NCBI GenBank assembly: GCA_964387645.1
Contig: CAYLYM010000009.1
Coordinates: 1-60,287 of the forward strand
Reading direction: 5' to 3'
Length of the DNA: 60,287 nt
DNA from: CAYLYM01 sp964387645
GTDB taxonomy: Bacteria > Calditrichota > Calditrichia > RBG-13-44-9
Every line of letters begins with the position of its first letter. Position 1 is the stretch's first letter. The translations under genes were made by a program, and so were the position numbers. This document shows positions 52,231 to 60,259 of this stretch, one piece after another. Under the pieces are notes generated by a model. That model did not search any database and had not been told where the DNA came from. It saw only the letters and a list, made by a program, of their open reading frames with translations.

Positions 52231-52850
52231 TGAGACCAAGATACATTATTCTGATCATATTTCCCCTAATCATAACTTTTCTGGGTTGTTCAAAACAGAT
52301 GATGGTGCGAAAGTTCTACTTTTTATCCTCTCCGGAAATTACGCAGAAATCTGACAACGCTGCTCAATCGCACTTACCCTATCGATGTTTGCTGTTACCG
52401 ACTTCGGTTCTCTCAGCCTATGATATTCCGAAAATTGCTCTCAGAACGAATTCTCATGAAATAGAATATTTTCTCTATCACCAATGGACTTCTACACCTT
52501 CTCATATGTTCACCGAAATCATCCAGAAATTTTTTCAAAAACAAAGACTCTTCAGAGAAATTGATTTACACATCGAAAAACAGGATGTTGCATTCCAGAT
52601 GGAATCTGATGTTATATCTATTGAAATCATTAGAAGAGAAAACATTTGGTTAGCGCACTTGCAAATGTACCTCGCTTTAAAAACATATCCCGATGAAAAA
52701 ATTTTAATCTCTCATGAATTCGATAGAACAACGCCGCTCTTAAAACGAAATATCAATTTATTCGTAGATGCACTCCAAAAAATACTTGAAAAAGAACTAA
52801 CATTGTTCTATGAGAAAATAAAAGAGGAATTGATCCGACCTCAAAAATGA
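52230..52850 (+). CDS. ABC-transport auxiliary lipoprotein of the Mla/Mce system
   Basis: The 206-residue protein starts with a lipoprotein signal (IILIIFPLIITFLGC; lipobox LGC, Cys at about residue 20). The mature part resembles the PqiC/ABC-type transport auxiliary lipoprotein family (DUF330-like), with FYFLSSPE and later LPTSVLSAYDIPKIALRTN. It is encoded between the MlaD-like and MlaE-like genes, overlapping both by a few bases. It probably sits in the outer membrane or periplasm and accepts the MCE tube. The family call is from position and general shape. Confidence 0.75.
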   Translation: MRPRYIILIIFPLIITFLGCSKQMMVRKFYFLSSPEITQKSDNAAQSHLPYRCLLLPTSVLSAYDIPKIALRTNSHEIEYFLYHQWTSTPSHMFTEIIQKFFQKQRLFREIDLHIEKQDVAFQMESDVISIEIIRRENIWLAHLQMYLALKTYPDEKILISHEFDRTTPLLKRNINLFVDALQKILEKELTLFYEKIKEELIRPQK

Positions 52851-53986
52851 AGAAAATCTTTTTTAATAAAAATAAAGATAATCTCCCACCACACTTGCAA
52901 TGGTTCTTGCGAGGGGAGACGCTTTTTCTTGAAGGTGAGTTGACGCTAAAAACAGTAAATGAATATCAATCTCGCTTAGTAACCGAAATCAAGAAATATT
53001 CTCGCCCCCATTTAACGGTTGATTTGAGTCAACTTTCCCGGATAGACAGTAGCGGGGTGGTTTTCTTAAAACTTTTACCAGACCTGACAATGAAGTTTGT
53101 TCAAATTCATCTTCAAAACACGCCATCCCATATTGCTCAGGTTATCCATGCTTTCCAGATAGATCAGGGGCTTCCAACAGAGAAACATCCCAGATTTCAT
53201 TTTTTAGCCAACATCGGTGAAAAAGTCTACAATTTTTTTTGGGAGGACATACCGCAATTTTTTTATTTAATGTCCGATATTTTTTACTGGACTTTTGCCG
53301 ATCTATTTAATCATAAGCACCGTAGAAAAGGCGAATTTTTCAATCAAAGTGTGTTAATTGGAACCAATGCGCTACCGATTGTTTGCCTGATTGCTCTGCT
53401 AATTGGATTAATATTGGCCCTCCAGTCGGCTGCTCAGCTTCGTCAATTCGGCGCCAATATTTATGTGGTGGATTTAATCGTTATCAGTATGACTCGTGAG
53501 ATGGGTCCTCTTTTAACAGCCATTATGTTGGCCGGAAGAAGTGGCTCCTCTATAGCTTCCGAAATCGCCACCATGGTCGTTACCGAAGAAATCGATGCCT
53601 TAAAAACAATGGCGCTCAATCCAGTCCGATTCGTGGTTGTTCCTAAAATGTACGCTATGTTGGTTTCTCTACCTATTTTGGCTTTCATTGCTAATATCGC
53701 AGGAATTTTGGGCGGCATGATCATTGCAAATTTCTATTTAGACATTAATGTAGCCGTATTTTTCAGCCGTATGGAAAATGTTTTACTGTTCCGGGACTTA
53801 CTCACTGGATTTATTAAGAGTCTTGTTTTCGCAGGACTTATTGTCATTTCCGGTAGTTTTTTTGGATTTCGAGTCAAGGGTGGTGCCGAAGGCGTGGGAC
53901 GGGTGACCACAGCCTCAGTAGTTAGCTCCATTTTTTTGGTGATCTTGGCAGATAGTATTCTAGGACTTATCTTTTATTTCGATTAG
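52847..53986 (+). CDS. MlaE-family permease with N-terminal STAS domain
   Basis: The 379-residue protein has an N-terminal STAS domain (about residues 15-110, VDLSQLSRIDSSGVVFLKLL) fused to a MlaE permease (about 150-379). The permease has the family stretch REMGPLLTAIMLAGRSGSS (about 222-240) and EIDALKTMALNPVRF. The STAS part is a separate protein, MlaB, in E. coli, so this is a MlaB-MlaE fusion. It forms the membrane part of the lipid transporter with the ATPase encoded 3 bases downstream. Confidence 0.93.
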   Translation: MKKIFFNKNKDNLPPHLQWFLRGETLFLEGELTLKTVNEYQSRLVTEIKKYSRPHLTVDLSQLSRIDSSGVVFLKLLPDLTMKFVQIHLQNTPSHIAQVIHAFQIDQGLPTEKHPRFHFLANIGEKVYNFFWEDIPQFFYLMSDIFYWTFADLFNHKHRRKGEFFNQSVLIGTNALPIVCLIALLIGLILALQSAAQLRQFGANIYVVDLIVISMTREMGPLLTAIMLAGRSGSSIASEIATMVVTEEIDALKTMALNPVRFVVVPKMYAMLVSLPILAFIANIAGILGGMIIANFYLDINVAVFFSRMENVLLFRDLLTGFIKSLVFAGLIVISGSFFGFRVKGGAEGVGRVTTASVVSSIFLVILADSILGLIFYFD

Positions 53987-53989
53987 CAG

Positions 53990-54757
53990 ATGGATAAAAA
54001 CGTGCAACCACTGATTGAAGTTAAAAATTTAAGCGCCTGGTACGAAACACGGAAAATTTTAGACAGCGTATCCTTTGAGGCATTCCCCAACGAAATTACG
54101 GTCATTCTTGGCCGTAGCGGTTGTGGCAAAACCACTCTACTCAAACATTTAATCGGGCTTTATCCCATTCAACAAGGAGAGGTAGAAATTCTTGGATTTT
54201 CCCTAAAAGACATTGATGAAAAAGAATATGAGCATTTTGCCCATCACATTGGCGTTTTATTTCAAAATGGCGCTTTACTCAATTCCATCACAGTAGCCGA
54301 AAATGTGGCCATTCCTCTGGAACAGCATACTGATCTCCCTGCACCAATCATAGAAAAATTGGTTAGCCTGAAATTACAATTAGTGGAATTATCCCAAGCC
54401 GCAAATTTATATCCTTCTCAATTATCTGGTGGGATGCGCAAAAGAGCAGCTCTGGCCAGGGCTCTGGCATTAGATCCCCCGCTGCTTTTTTGTGACGAAC
54501 CTTCCGCCGGACTGGATCCGGTAACCCTGGCAGCTCTGGATCGCCTCTTTCTGCGCCTGAAAAACGATTTACATATCAGCATCATTCTGGTCACGCACGA
54601 GATTCCCAGCATCCTCCGTCTGGCCGATCGAATTGTTTTTCTGGAAAATGGGAAAGCTGCTTTCGTTGGCACGCCCTCCGAAGCGCTAAAAACGAATATC
54701 CAACCTGTACGAGAATTTTTTAAACAACACGAAAGTTTACCACAACCAGAACGTTAG
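53990..54757 (+). CDS. MlaF-like ABC ATPase
   Basis: The 255-residue ATPase has Walker A GRSGCGKTT (residues 41-49), the signature LSGGMRKRAALARALAL near 144 and Walker B LLFCDEPSAGLDP. LSGGM rather than LSGGQ and the phrase DEPSAGLDP are typical of MlaF/Mce ATPases. It powers the lipid transporter formed with the MlaE-like and MlaD-like proteins. It is the last gene of the operon and is followed by a hairpin with T-run. Confidence 0.94.
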   Translation: MDKNVQPLIEVKNLSAWYETRKILDSVSFEAFPNEITVILGRSGCGKTTLLKHLIGLYPIQQGEVEILGFSLKDIDEKEYEHFAHHIGVLFQNGALLNSITVAENVAIPLEQHTDLPAPIIEKLVSLKLQLVELSQAANLYPSQLSGGMRKRAALARALALDPPLLFCDEPSAGLDPVTLAALDRLFLRLKNDLHISIILVTHEIPSILRLADRIVFLENGKAAFVGTPSEALKTNIQPVREFFKQHESLPQPER

Positions 54758-54808
54758 CATAAAACCATTTTACCGGTGAAAATCCTTCGCTAAAGGCCAT
54801 TTAATTTT

Positions 54809-54837
54809 CCAGTCCGGTTTTTCTTGGCTGGCTTTTT
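54809..54837 (+). terminator. Probable terminator of the mla-type operon
   Basis: CCAGTCC (54809-54815) pairs with GGCTGG (54826-54831) with one mismatch or bulge, followed by CTTTTT. It lies about 50 bases after the mlaF-like stop. Confidence 0.65.
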
Positions 54838-55044
54838 AAAAACTTTAGAACAAAATCGAAATATCTATATTAGTGAATAAAAGTTGAGATCTCCTCTTAA
54901 AAAATCATCTTAATTTAGCCATCAATTATCAGAGGCTTATTTGGCGATTTTCCCGGGCGAATTTTTCGTGTGGAATTTTAAAAATTTTCATTATCTTTAT
55001 AATTCAATAAACCGGTTGGGCATAACCGATAAACGAAATTATCC

Positions 55045-55530
55045 ATGGACACAGATTCTCAGTTGCTTAAAATTCTAAAAAAACAACCCCTGCTCATCGG
55101 GATAGGCAACACATTGCGGCAGGATGATGGAGCGGGCGTATATCTTACCCAATCTTTAATCGATGCTGGCTATTCTAAAGCGCTGGTAGTGCATAGCAAT
55201 CCAGAAAATTATCTGCAAAAAATCAACTCAATAAACACAGAGTTCCGCTTGTGGATTGACGTCGTCAATTGGTCTGCCGAACCAGGTGAATTCCGACTGT
55301 TTTCTTTAGATGAAATTGACCACATCGCTATTTCCACTCATAATTTTTCCTTAACCGTTCTCATCAATTATCTCAACCAGATAAAACCTGCTAAAGATTA
55401 CCTTTTGGGCATCCAGCCGGTCTCAATCCAACTAGGCGAAGGATTAAGTTTGCCTGTTGCGAATACGATTGATCAATTGTTATTATTAATGAAAAAAACA
55501 TTGCTGGAGACGAGTGACAAACGTAAGTAA
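55045..55530 (+). CDS. Hydrogenase maturation protease, HycI-like
   Basis: The 161-residue endopeptidase removes the C-terminal peptide of a [NiFe] large subunit after nickel insertion. Metal-binding residues are present: D27-D28 in GIGNTLRQDDGAG, D72 in LWIDVVNW, and H99 in ISTHNFSLTVL. The phrase THNFSL and the general pattern are close to HycI, the protease for group 4 large subunits, so MbhL is the best candidate substrate. It overlaps the next protease gene by 17 bases. Confidence 0.9.
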   Translation: MDTDSQLLKILKKQPLLIGIGNTLRQDDGAGVYLTQSLIDAGYSKALVVHSNPENYLQKINSINTEFRLWIDVVNWSAEPGEFRLFSLDEIDHIAISTHNFSLTVLINYLNQIKPAKDYLLGIQPVSIQLGEGLSLPVANTIDQLLLLMKKTLLETSDKRK

Positions 55531-55990
55531 AACATTAATTGTCGGTCTAGGGAATCCACTCATGGGAGATGATGGAGTGGGCAATTATATTATTGCCGAG
55601 CTAACTCAAAAGAACCTCCCGGACCATATTAAGCTCATCGACTGCGGCACCGATATCCTTAAAATTTTATCGCACCTCGAAAACATTAAAAAGATCATTT
55701 TCATCGATGCTCTGGATGCATATAACAAACCAGGTACGATTTACCAATTCCAAAAAGAAGAAATTTTAGCATTTCCAGGACAAAGCCGAACGGCACATTT
55801 TATTTCTGTGATTGAATCCATCCGGTTGCTCGACCAGATCAACCAGGATTTCCATCAGGCAGAAATACAGCTAATTGGTATTCAGCCTGAAAAAGTAGAA
55901 CTCCACAACACTCTGAGCCCATCAGTGAAGCAAGCGGCATGGAGAATTATTCAAAAATTAGAAGAAGAATTAATGCATCCGGGATATTGA
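55514..55990 (+). CDS. Second hydrogenase maturation protease, HyaD/HybD-like
   Basis: The 158-residue protease starts at a GTG with GGAG upstream, inside the end of the previous gene. Its metal residues are all kept: D19-D20 in GLGNPLMGDDGVG, D65 in IIFIDALDA and H95 in SRTAHFISVIE. It probably serves the cytoplasmic HydA, leaving the HycI-like neighbour for MbhL. This pairing is inferred from resemblance only. Confidence 0.9.
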   Translation: MTNVSKTLIVGLGNPLMGDDGVGNYIIAELTQKNLPDHIKLIDCGTDILKILSHLENIKKIIFIDALDAYNKPGTIYQFQKEEILAFPGQSRTAHFISVIESIRLLDQINQDFHQAEIQLIGIQPEKVELHNTLSPSVKQAAWRIIQKLEEELMHPGY

Positions 55991-56040
55991 CCAGTTCCCG
56001 GATGAGATGGATCATCTCTCAATCAGGATAAATCATGCTT

Positions 56041-56292
56041 CTACACATGCCGCAAAAGAAAAACCACGCCTATACCAATCAAAATCAGAGGAAGCAGGGG
56101 TATGAGAATTCCAAAAATAGCTGGAATAATCATGAGTGGGAGGATAACCAGAAACATCATGCCAAGAATAACGCCAAAAATAATTTTAATGGGTAAAAGA
56201 ATCAGGAATACACCTGCCTTCGTTAACATTACCAGGAGTTTTACACCAACAATCACGCTGAAAAGAATGATTAAGGCAAGTAAAATTTCCAT
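56041..56292 (-). CDS. Small hydrophobic membrane protein
   Basis: The 83-residue protein is almost entirely hydrophobic, with two or three transmembrane helices and a final RHV. It has a good GGAG ribosome binding site with 8-base spacing. It is not recognised as a specific family. Small proteins of this kind may be membrane-stress or phage-shock-like factors, but nothing in the context shows a role. Confidence 0.6.
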   Translation of the reverse strand: MEILLALIILFSVIVGVKLLVMLTKAGVFLILLPIKIIFGVILGMMFLVILPLMIIPAIFGILIPLLPLILIGIGVVFLLRHV

Positions 56293-56639
56293 AATTTAAA
56301 CTCCGCTGCATTTTTTCTATCATTACGACTTTATCATGAACTTGTTTCACATCAAAAAAATATAACAAAACCTTTAACAGGATCACATTCAGCAAGAAAA
56401 AAACATGTATGTGATATATAATCAGTTTTTGTATATTGTTTCGTATAACATTGTTCAACATCTTGATTTTTATCATTATAGCTCTATCTTAGTAGAATAA
56501 GATAAGACAATTGATATTATCTCCTATATGAAATTCATTATAATTTAGCCATCCCGGATAGAAAAACAAAGTTTGCAGGCAGATGCAATGAAAAAACAAA
56601 ACATTTAAAATATGGTGGCAACACCATAAAGGAGGAAAA
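56293..56639. other. Intergenic region between the small membrane protein and the YfiM-like gene
   Basis: It is AT-rich and holds no gene. The pair TATCTTA / TAAGATA near 56485-56510 forms a small imperfect stem. The GGAGG at 56631-56635 belongs to the next gene. Confidence 0.35.
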
Positions 56640-56945
56640 TTGATTAAGTTTATACTCTGTGATGAAGACAAATGGCTGAGTAAAGAGGGTACTATTTTAC
56701 CTTATGATAAACTTGAGCATTTTCTGCTGTCTTTTTTTGGTATGGTTATAGGAATTTTTTTACTCAAGTTTAGTCCTATGGCAACGGCTTTACTCATAGC
56801 CATCATCGGTATTGGGTGGGAAATCAAAGATGGAATAAAAGAACCTGATTCTCATGGAAATGTACAGGGATTTTCGTAGAAAGATCTGATTGCTGACTTT
56901 GCTGGCACTATAGGTGGGTATTTGTTATATTTACTGTTGGCATAA
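56640..56945 (+). pseudogene. YfiM/DUF2279-like small membrane protein with in-frame stop
   Basis: The frame starts at a TTG with a GGAGG about 4 bases upstream. It reads 79 codons to a TAG at 56877-56879 and continues in the same frame for 21 more codons (KDLIADFAGTIGGYLLYLLL and one more) to TAA at 56943-56945. The segment PYDKLEHFLLSFFGM and the tail are typical of YfiM-like proteins. In related proteins the residue at the stop is usually aromatic (Trp), so TGG to TAG is the likely event. A 79-residue product could still be made. The TAA lies inside the attC-like site. Confidence 0.6.
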
Positions 56946-57012
56946 CAACCAGGCTCATCTGTCGCTATGGAGCGCCAGCGAAAGAGCGGTCAGGTGAAGC
57001 GATTTGTTATGT
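56940..57012. repeat. attC-like integron recombination site
   Basis: The 73-bp sequence has the layout of an attC site. Outer arms are CATAACAA (56941-56948) and TTGTTATG (57004-57011). Inner arms, GGCTCATCTGTCGCT (56952-56966) and AGCGGTCAGGTGAAGC (56985-57000), are imperfectly complementary with unpaired bases. A variable middle contains a small GCG-rich stem. The recombination triplet GTT lies in the outer arm (G|TTATG). The stop codons of both flanking genes fall in the arms, as in gene cassettes. A near-identical left half recurs at 60260-60287. Confidence 0.6.
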
Positions 57013-58198
57013 GTCCTTTTCTTAATTGTTCAATTGTAAATCTAAGCCTACCCAATAAATCGTCATAAGTTATAATATCTATAATATTCTTGTTTTTTCT
57101 TTTTATAACTTCAAAATCTTGCCTCTGCTCATAAGATAGGTTATTTTCTCTACCCATAATTATTATTCCACCAGGATTAGTTATTTTGATATTGAACCCA
57201 TCTGGAAGCGCATCCCTGTATTTCTCAGTTAGAAAATCTTCGCCTTGTTCTCCCCATTTATTCAGGTAAAATATATATTTCTCTACCTGCATTACAGCCC
57301 CAGAAAGCTCTCTCAGAGGTATGTAGTTATTTCTATATTGATTGCTCGTGACTATAGATTTATCAAATGGCCGTTTAATTTCTACAATGTCAACATTCCC
57401 TGAAGAATCAACAAGAAGAAAATCTAGGCTACGTTTTTTATTATTATATATATCTCGTATAGGGACCTCTCTGAAAACATGAATATATTTGGGATGTAAC
57501 AACAATACTATTTGCAAAATTTCTGCTTGCCATTGCCTTTCATTATATGAATTCTCATCTTTCAACATTTTTTCAAGTTTGTTGAGAATTTTGATGAATT
57601 TTGTTACTTCATTATTCTTGAACATTTCAACAAGATCATCACCTTCTCGGCTTACTTTTTTATTCATGTATTTATGATATTTATCTTCTCCATCGATTTT
57701 CGTGTCAAAGCAATTCCTTACTATCGCACTCACTCGTGCTATCACATATTTTCTGAGCTCATATGTGTTTGGAAAATTTTTTATTAGACTCTTAAATTCT
57801 TCTACCGGAAGACTGTTCTCTTTATCACCTCCTATGTATATATCTCCTGGCTTAAGTTCGTTAATTATAGAAAATATTGATACATTTTTTTCTGCTGTAA
57901 AATCCCTATATGGTAATTTAATGTCCTTGTTTATATATAAATCATAATCGATGGATAGAATTTTTTTGTCGAACTTAAAATAATCTCCTTCTTGGTGTGC
58001 TATTACAAACTCAACAGGAATGTCGAAATCTAGATCTTGTAAACTGCTTACACTATATAAGTCATCTTTTTTTAAAATAAAGGTTCTCTTTAAGTTGATA
58101 TGCTCGTTATTGTTCAGCTTTTCATAGACCCATTCACTTCCATTTTCAGAAGTATACAAGAGTATTAAATTGCCATTCTTTTTCTTAAATTCTATCAT
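56990..58198 (-). CDS. Shedu-type (SduA, DUF4263) anti-phage nuclease
   Basis: The 402-residue protein has a C-terminal PD-(D/E)xK nuclease core with D259 (KRSLDFLLVD), E273-x-K275 (VDIVEIKRPF) and a downstream helix with R289 and Q304 (ELSGAVMQVEKY). This ExK plus conserved Gln pattern is the Shedu/DUF4263 signature. The N-terminal half (about 1-200) is variable, as in other Shedu proteins, and probably senses the threat. The stop lies inside the attC-like site and the start is 15 bases from a GTTATGTG sequence, consistent with an integron cassette. It would act as a stand-alone phage-defence nuclease in the cytoplasm. The codon usage is more AT-rich than neighbours. Confidence 0.8.
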   Translation of the reverse strand: MIEFKKKNGNLILLYTSENGSEWVYEKLNNNEHINLKRTFILKKDDLYSVSSLQDLDFDIPVEFVIAHQEGDYFKFDKKILSIDYDLYINKDIKLPYRDFTAEKNVSIFSIINELKPGDIYIGGDKENSLPVEEFKSLIKNFPNTYELRKYVIARVSAIVRNCFDTKIDGEDKYHKYMNKKVSREGDDLVEMFKNNEVTKFIKILNKLEKMLKDENSYNERQWQAEILQIVLLLHPKYIHVFREVPIRDIYNNKKRSLDFLLVDSSGNVDIVEIKRPFDKSIVTSNQYRNNYIPLRELSGAVMQVEKYIFYLNKWGEQGEDFLTEKYRDALPDGFNIKITNPGGIIIMGRENNLSYEQRQDFEVIKRKNKNIIDIITYDDLLGRLRFTIEQLRKGHITNRFT

Positions 58199-58211
58199 TT
58201 CATTATCTTAT

Positions 58212-58219
58212 CACATAAC
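58212..58219. repeat. Putative cassette-boundary core site next to the Shedu start
   Basis: CACATAAC (minus strand GTTATGTG) repeats the outer arm of the attC-like site at 57006-57013. On the minus strand the gene would start 15 bases downstream of the exchange point G|TTATGTG, the usual distance in gene cassettes. Confidence 0.4.
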
Positions 58220-58283
58220 ATTACTTTTTATCTAGATTCCCTAAAAACAACCCATTTCAAAACAATACAATCAATCTGCTCCA

Positions 58284-58484
58284 TCATTTCCTTTGTATTT
58301 GATCATTGTATGGAATTGATTCCGTATAATCTCTGTTAAAATTATAAACAGAAGCTCCCGGGATTTTTTCGTTTTTTGAAGATGACCACTTTGGTTGTTG
58401 TTCGGGCATTAAAGAGGGTTGAATAACAATGAATATGCCGGAGAAGAATGCTGCTATCTTGAAATAGGAAAGCTGCCCAATCAT
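58284..58484 (-). CDS. Small hypothetical protein
   Basis: The 66-residue frame has an N-terminal hydrophobic segment (about residues 8-22: FKIAAFFSGIFIVIQ) and a polar Ser/Pro-rich tail. An AAAGG lies a few bases upstream of the ATG at 58484. It may be a signal peptide plus short mature part, or a membrane peptide. It is not recognised. It lies 134 bases downstream of the sigma factor gene on the same strand. Confidence 0.35.
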   Translation of the reverse strand: MIGQLSYFKIAAFFSGIFIVIQPSLMPEQQPKWSSSKNEKIPGASVYNFNRDYTESIPYNDQIQRK

Positions 58485-58618
58485 TTGCCTTTAAAAACAA
58501 AATATTACTTCTTTATTATTAAAATGAAGAGCAATATATGAAAATCTGGGCATTTTGCAAAGTAGAAGTATGGAAGGTAGATTGGAAAATACACTGGTTG
58601 TGAAAAATTAAAAATTAA

Positions 58619-59467
58619 TCAACCTAAAAATTTTCGCAAAGCCTCACTGCGTGAAATATGACGCAATCGCTTAAGTGTTTTTTCTTTGATTTGTCGTATT
58701 CTTTCCCGTGTCAAGTTAAAGCGCTCACCAATTGCTTCAAGCGTCAGAGGTGGTTCCTGGCCCAGACCAAAATACAATCGCACTATCTCGGCTTCGCGTT
58801 TTGTTAAAGTTTTCAACATACGCTCAATTTCAATTCTTAAAGATTCATCCATCAAATCGGCATCGGGCGGCGGTTGATGTTTATTTTCAATAACGTCCAG
58901 TAAACAATTGTCTTCACTGTTCCGAAAGGGGGCATCCATAGATAAATTTCGCCCTGCAATTTTTAGTGTATCTCCAATTTCGAGATCAGTCATATCCAGA
59001 TGCTCTGCAATTTCGCTGGCACTTGGCTCACGTTCCAATTCCTGTTCCAGTGCGGAATAGGCCTTTCCAATTTTAGTAAGTGCGCTAACACGATTCAGCG
59101 GAAGGCGGACAATTCGGGGTTGCTCGGCTAAAGCCTGCAACATCGCTTGACGAATCCACCAAACTGCATAAGAAATAAATTTGAATCCCCGGGTTTCGTC
59201 GAATCGCTTTGCAGCTCTAATCAGCCCTAAATTCCCTTCATTGATTAAATCACCTAAAGAAATTCCTTTGTTTTGATACTTTTTTGCGACGCTTACCACA
59301 AAGAGAAGATTCGCCTCGATCAGTTCTTTCAATGCCTGCTGATCGCCCTGCTTGATCCGCCGCGTTAATTTAATCTCTTCCTCCGGGGATAATAAGGGGA
59401 CTCTTCCAATTTCTTGAAGATATTTATCTATCGATTGACTTGCACGATTTTCAGAACTATTAGCCAT
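58619..59467 (-). CDS. rpoD: RNA polymerase primary sigma factor (short, FCB-type SigA/RpoD)
   Basis: The 282-residue sigma-70 protein lacks region 1.1, as in the primary sigma factor of Bacteroidetes and relatives. Region 1.2 is DKYLQEIGRVPLLSPEEE (about 14-30). Region 2 has LINEGNLGLIRAAKRFD and FISYAVWWIRQAML. Region 3 is around 130-200. Region 4 has TLEAIGERFNLTRERIRQIK, the -35-reading helix-turn-helix, at about 240-260. It is 39 bases downstream of the KH-domain gene on the same strand. It is probably the housekeeping factor, but a group 2 sigma cannot be excluded. Confidence 0.93.
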   Translation of the reverse strand: MANSSENRASQSIDKYLQEIGRVPLLSPEEEIKLTRRIKQGDQQALKELIEANLLFVVSVAKKYQNKGISLGDLINEGNLGLIRAAKRFDETRGFKFISYAVWWIRQAMLQALAEQPRIVRLPLNRVSALTKIGKAYSALEQELEREPSASEIAEHLDMTDLEIGDTLKIAGRNLSMDAPFRNSEDNCLLDVIENKHQPPPDADLMDESLRIEIERMLKTLTKREAEIVRLYFGLGQEPPLTLEAIGERFNLTRERIRQIKEKTLKRLRHISRSEALRKFLG

Positions 59468-59506
59468 TCTGTTTTAACTTCACTAATATTGTTTGCTGTT
59501 TGTTGT

Positions 59507-59740
59507 TTATTCAAGAATTTCCAGGATGCTACGATTTCCTTTTTCCGCTGCTGATGCTGCATTTAGAAGAGTGCGAATCGCAGATGCTGTTTGACCTCTC
59601 TTACCTATCACTTTTCCCATATCACCCTTACCCACATGTAATTCATACACAGTAACACGTTCACCCTTCACTTCTGTTACCCGCACATCCTCCGGTTTAT
59701 CGACCAATTTTTTAACAACAAACTCAATAAACTTTTTCAT
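59507..59740 (-). CDS. khpA: KhpA-type KH-domain RNA-binding protein
   Basis: The 77-residue protein is a single KH domain with the RNA-contacting loop GKRG in GDMGKVIGKRGQTASAIR (residues about 39-56). It belongs to the KhpA (YlqC) family, which binds many RNAs with KhpB. The start has AAGGAG with 8-base spacing. It is usually next to rpsP and rimM; here it precedes the primary sigma factor gene, 39 bases away, and is probably co-transcribed with it. Confidence 0.93.
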   Translation of the reverse strand: MKKFIEFVVKKLVDKPEDVRVTEVKGERVTVYELHVGKGDMGKVIGKRGQTASAIRTLLNAASAAEKGNRSILEILE

Positions 59741-60259
59741 CAGCGAATCTCCTTATGGGTAATAAAATTCTATGAACAATTTAGAGTTGTAAGGTAAGGT
59801 ATCTTTTCCTTCTCACCTAATAAAAAATGATAATTCTTTATGGCTCAGACACTTATATAGTGCCTGCTTGCCGAATTGCATATACTAAAACTGTTAAAAC
59901 ACCTTATTCTTTAAATTTCATCATCTAATTTCAATTGAAACACTGCAATTTGGTCAAGTTGAACCTTTATATGTATAGCTATTTTGATATGATAAAAGTT
60001 TGTTTAATATTTTCGAATATTTTACTATCTATCTAATTAATTTTATTACCACTTGAAGAGAATAAATACTGCCCATTTGGTTATACATATAGAAATCTAC
60101 ATGCAAAATCAAAATTCATTTGCTTGCTTAAATGAATCGGTTTTGTCTAAGAATCATTATTATTATGAAAACGAATAAATATTCTAATATCTTCCTTTTT
60201 CATGCCTGGACAAGTAGAGGCAAATAAGAGATAAACTCTTAGCGTTGGCTATAAATGGG
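59741..60259. other. Intergenic region upstream of khpA
   Basis: No gene is detected. It is AT-rich and must include the promoter of khpA-rpoD on the minus strand. The following attC-like half site starts at 60260. Confidence 0.4.
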
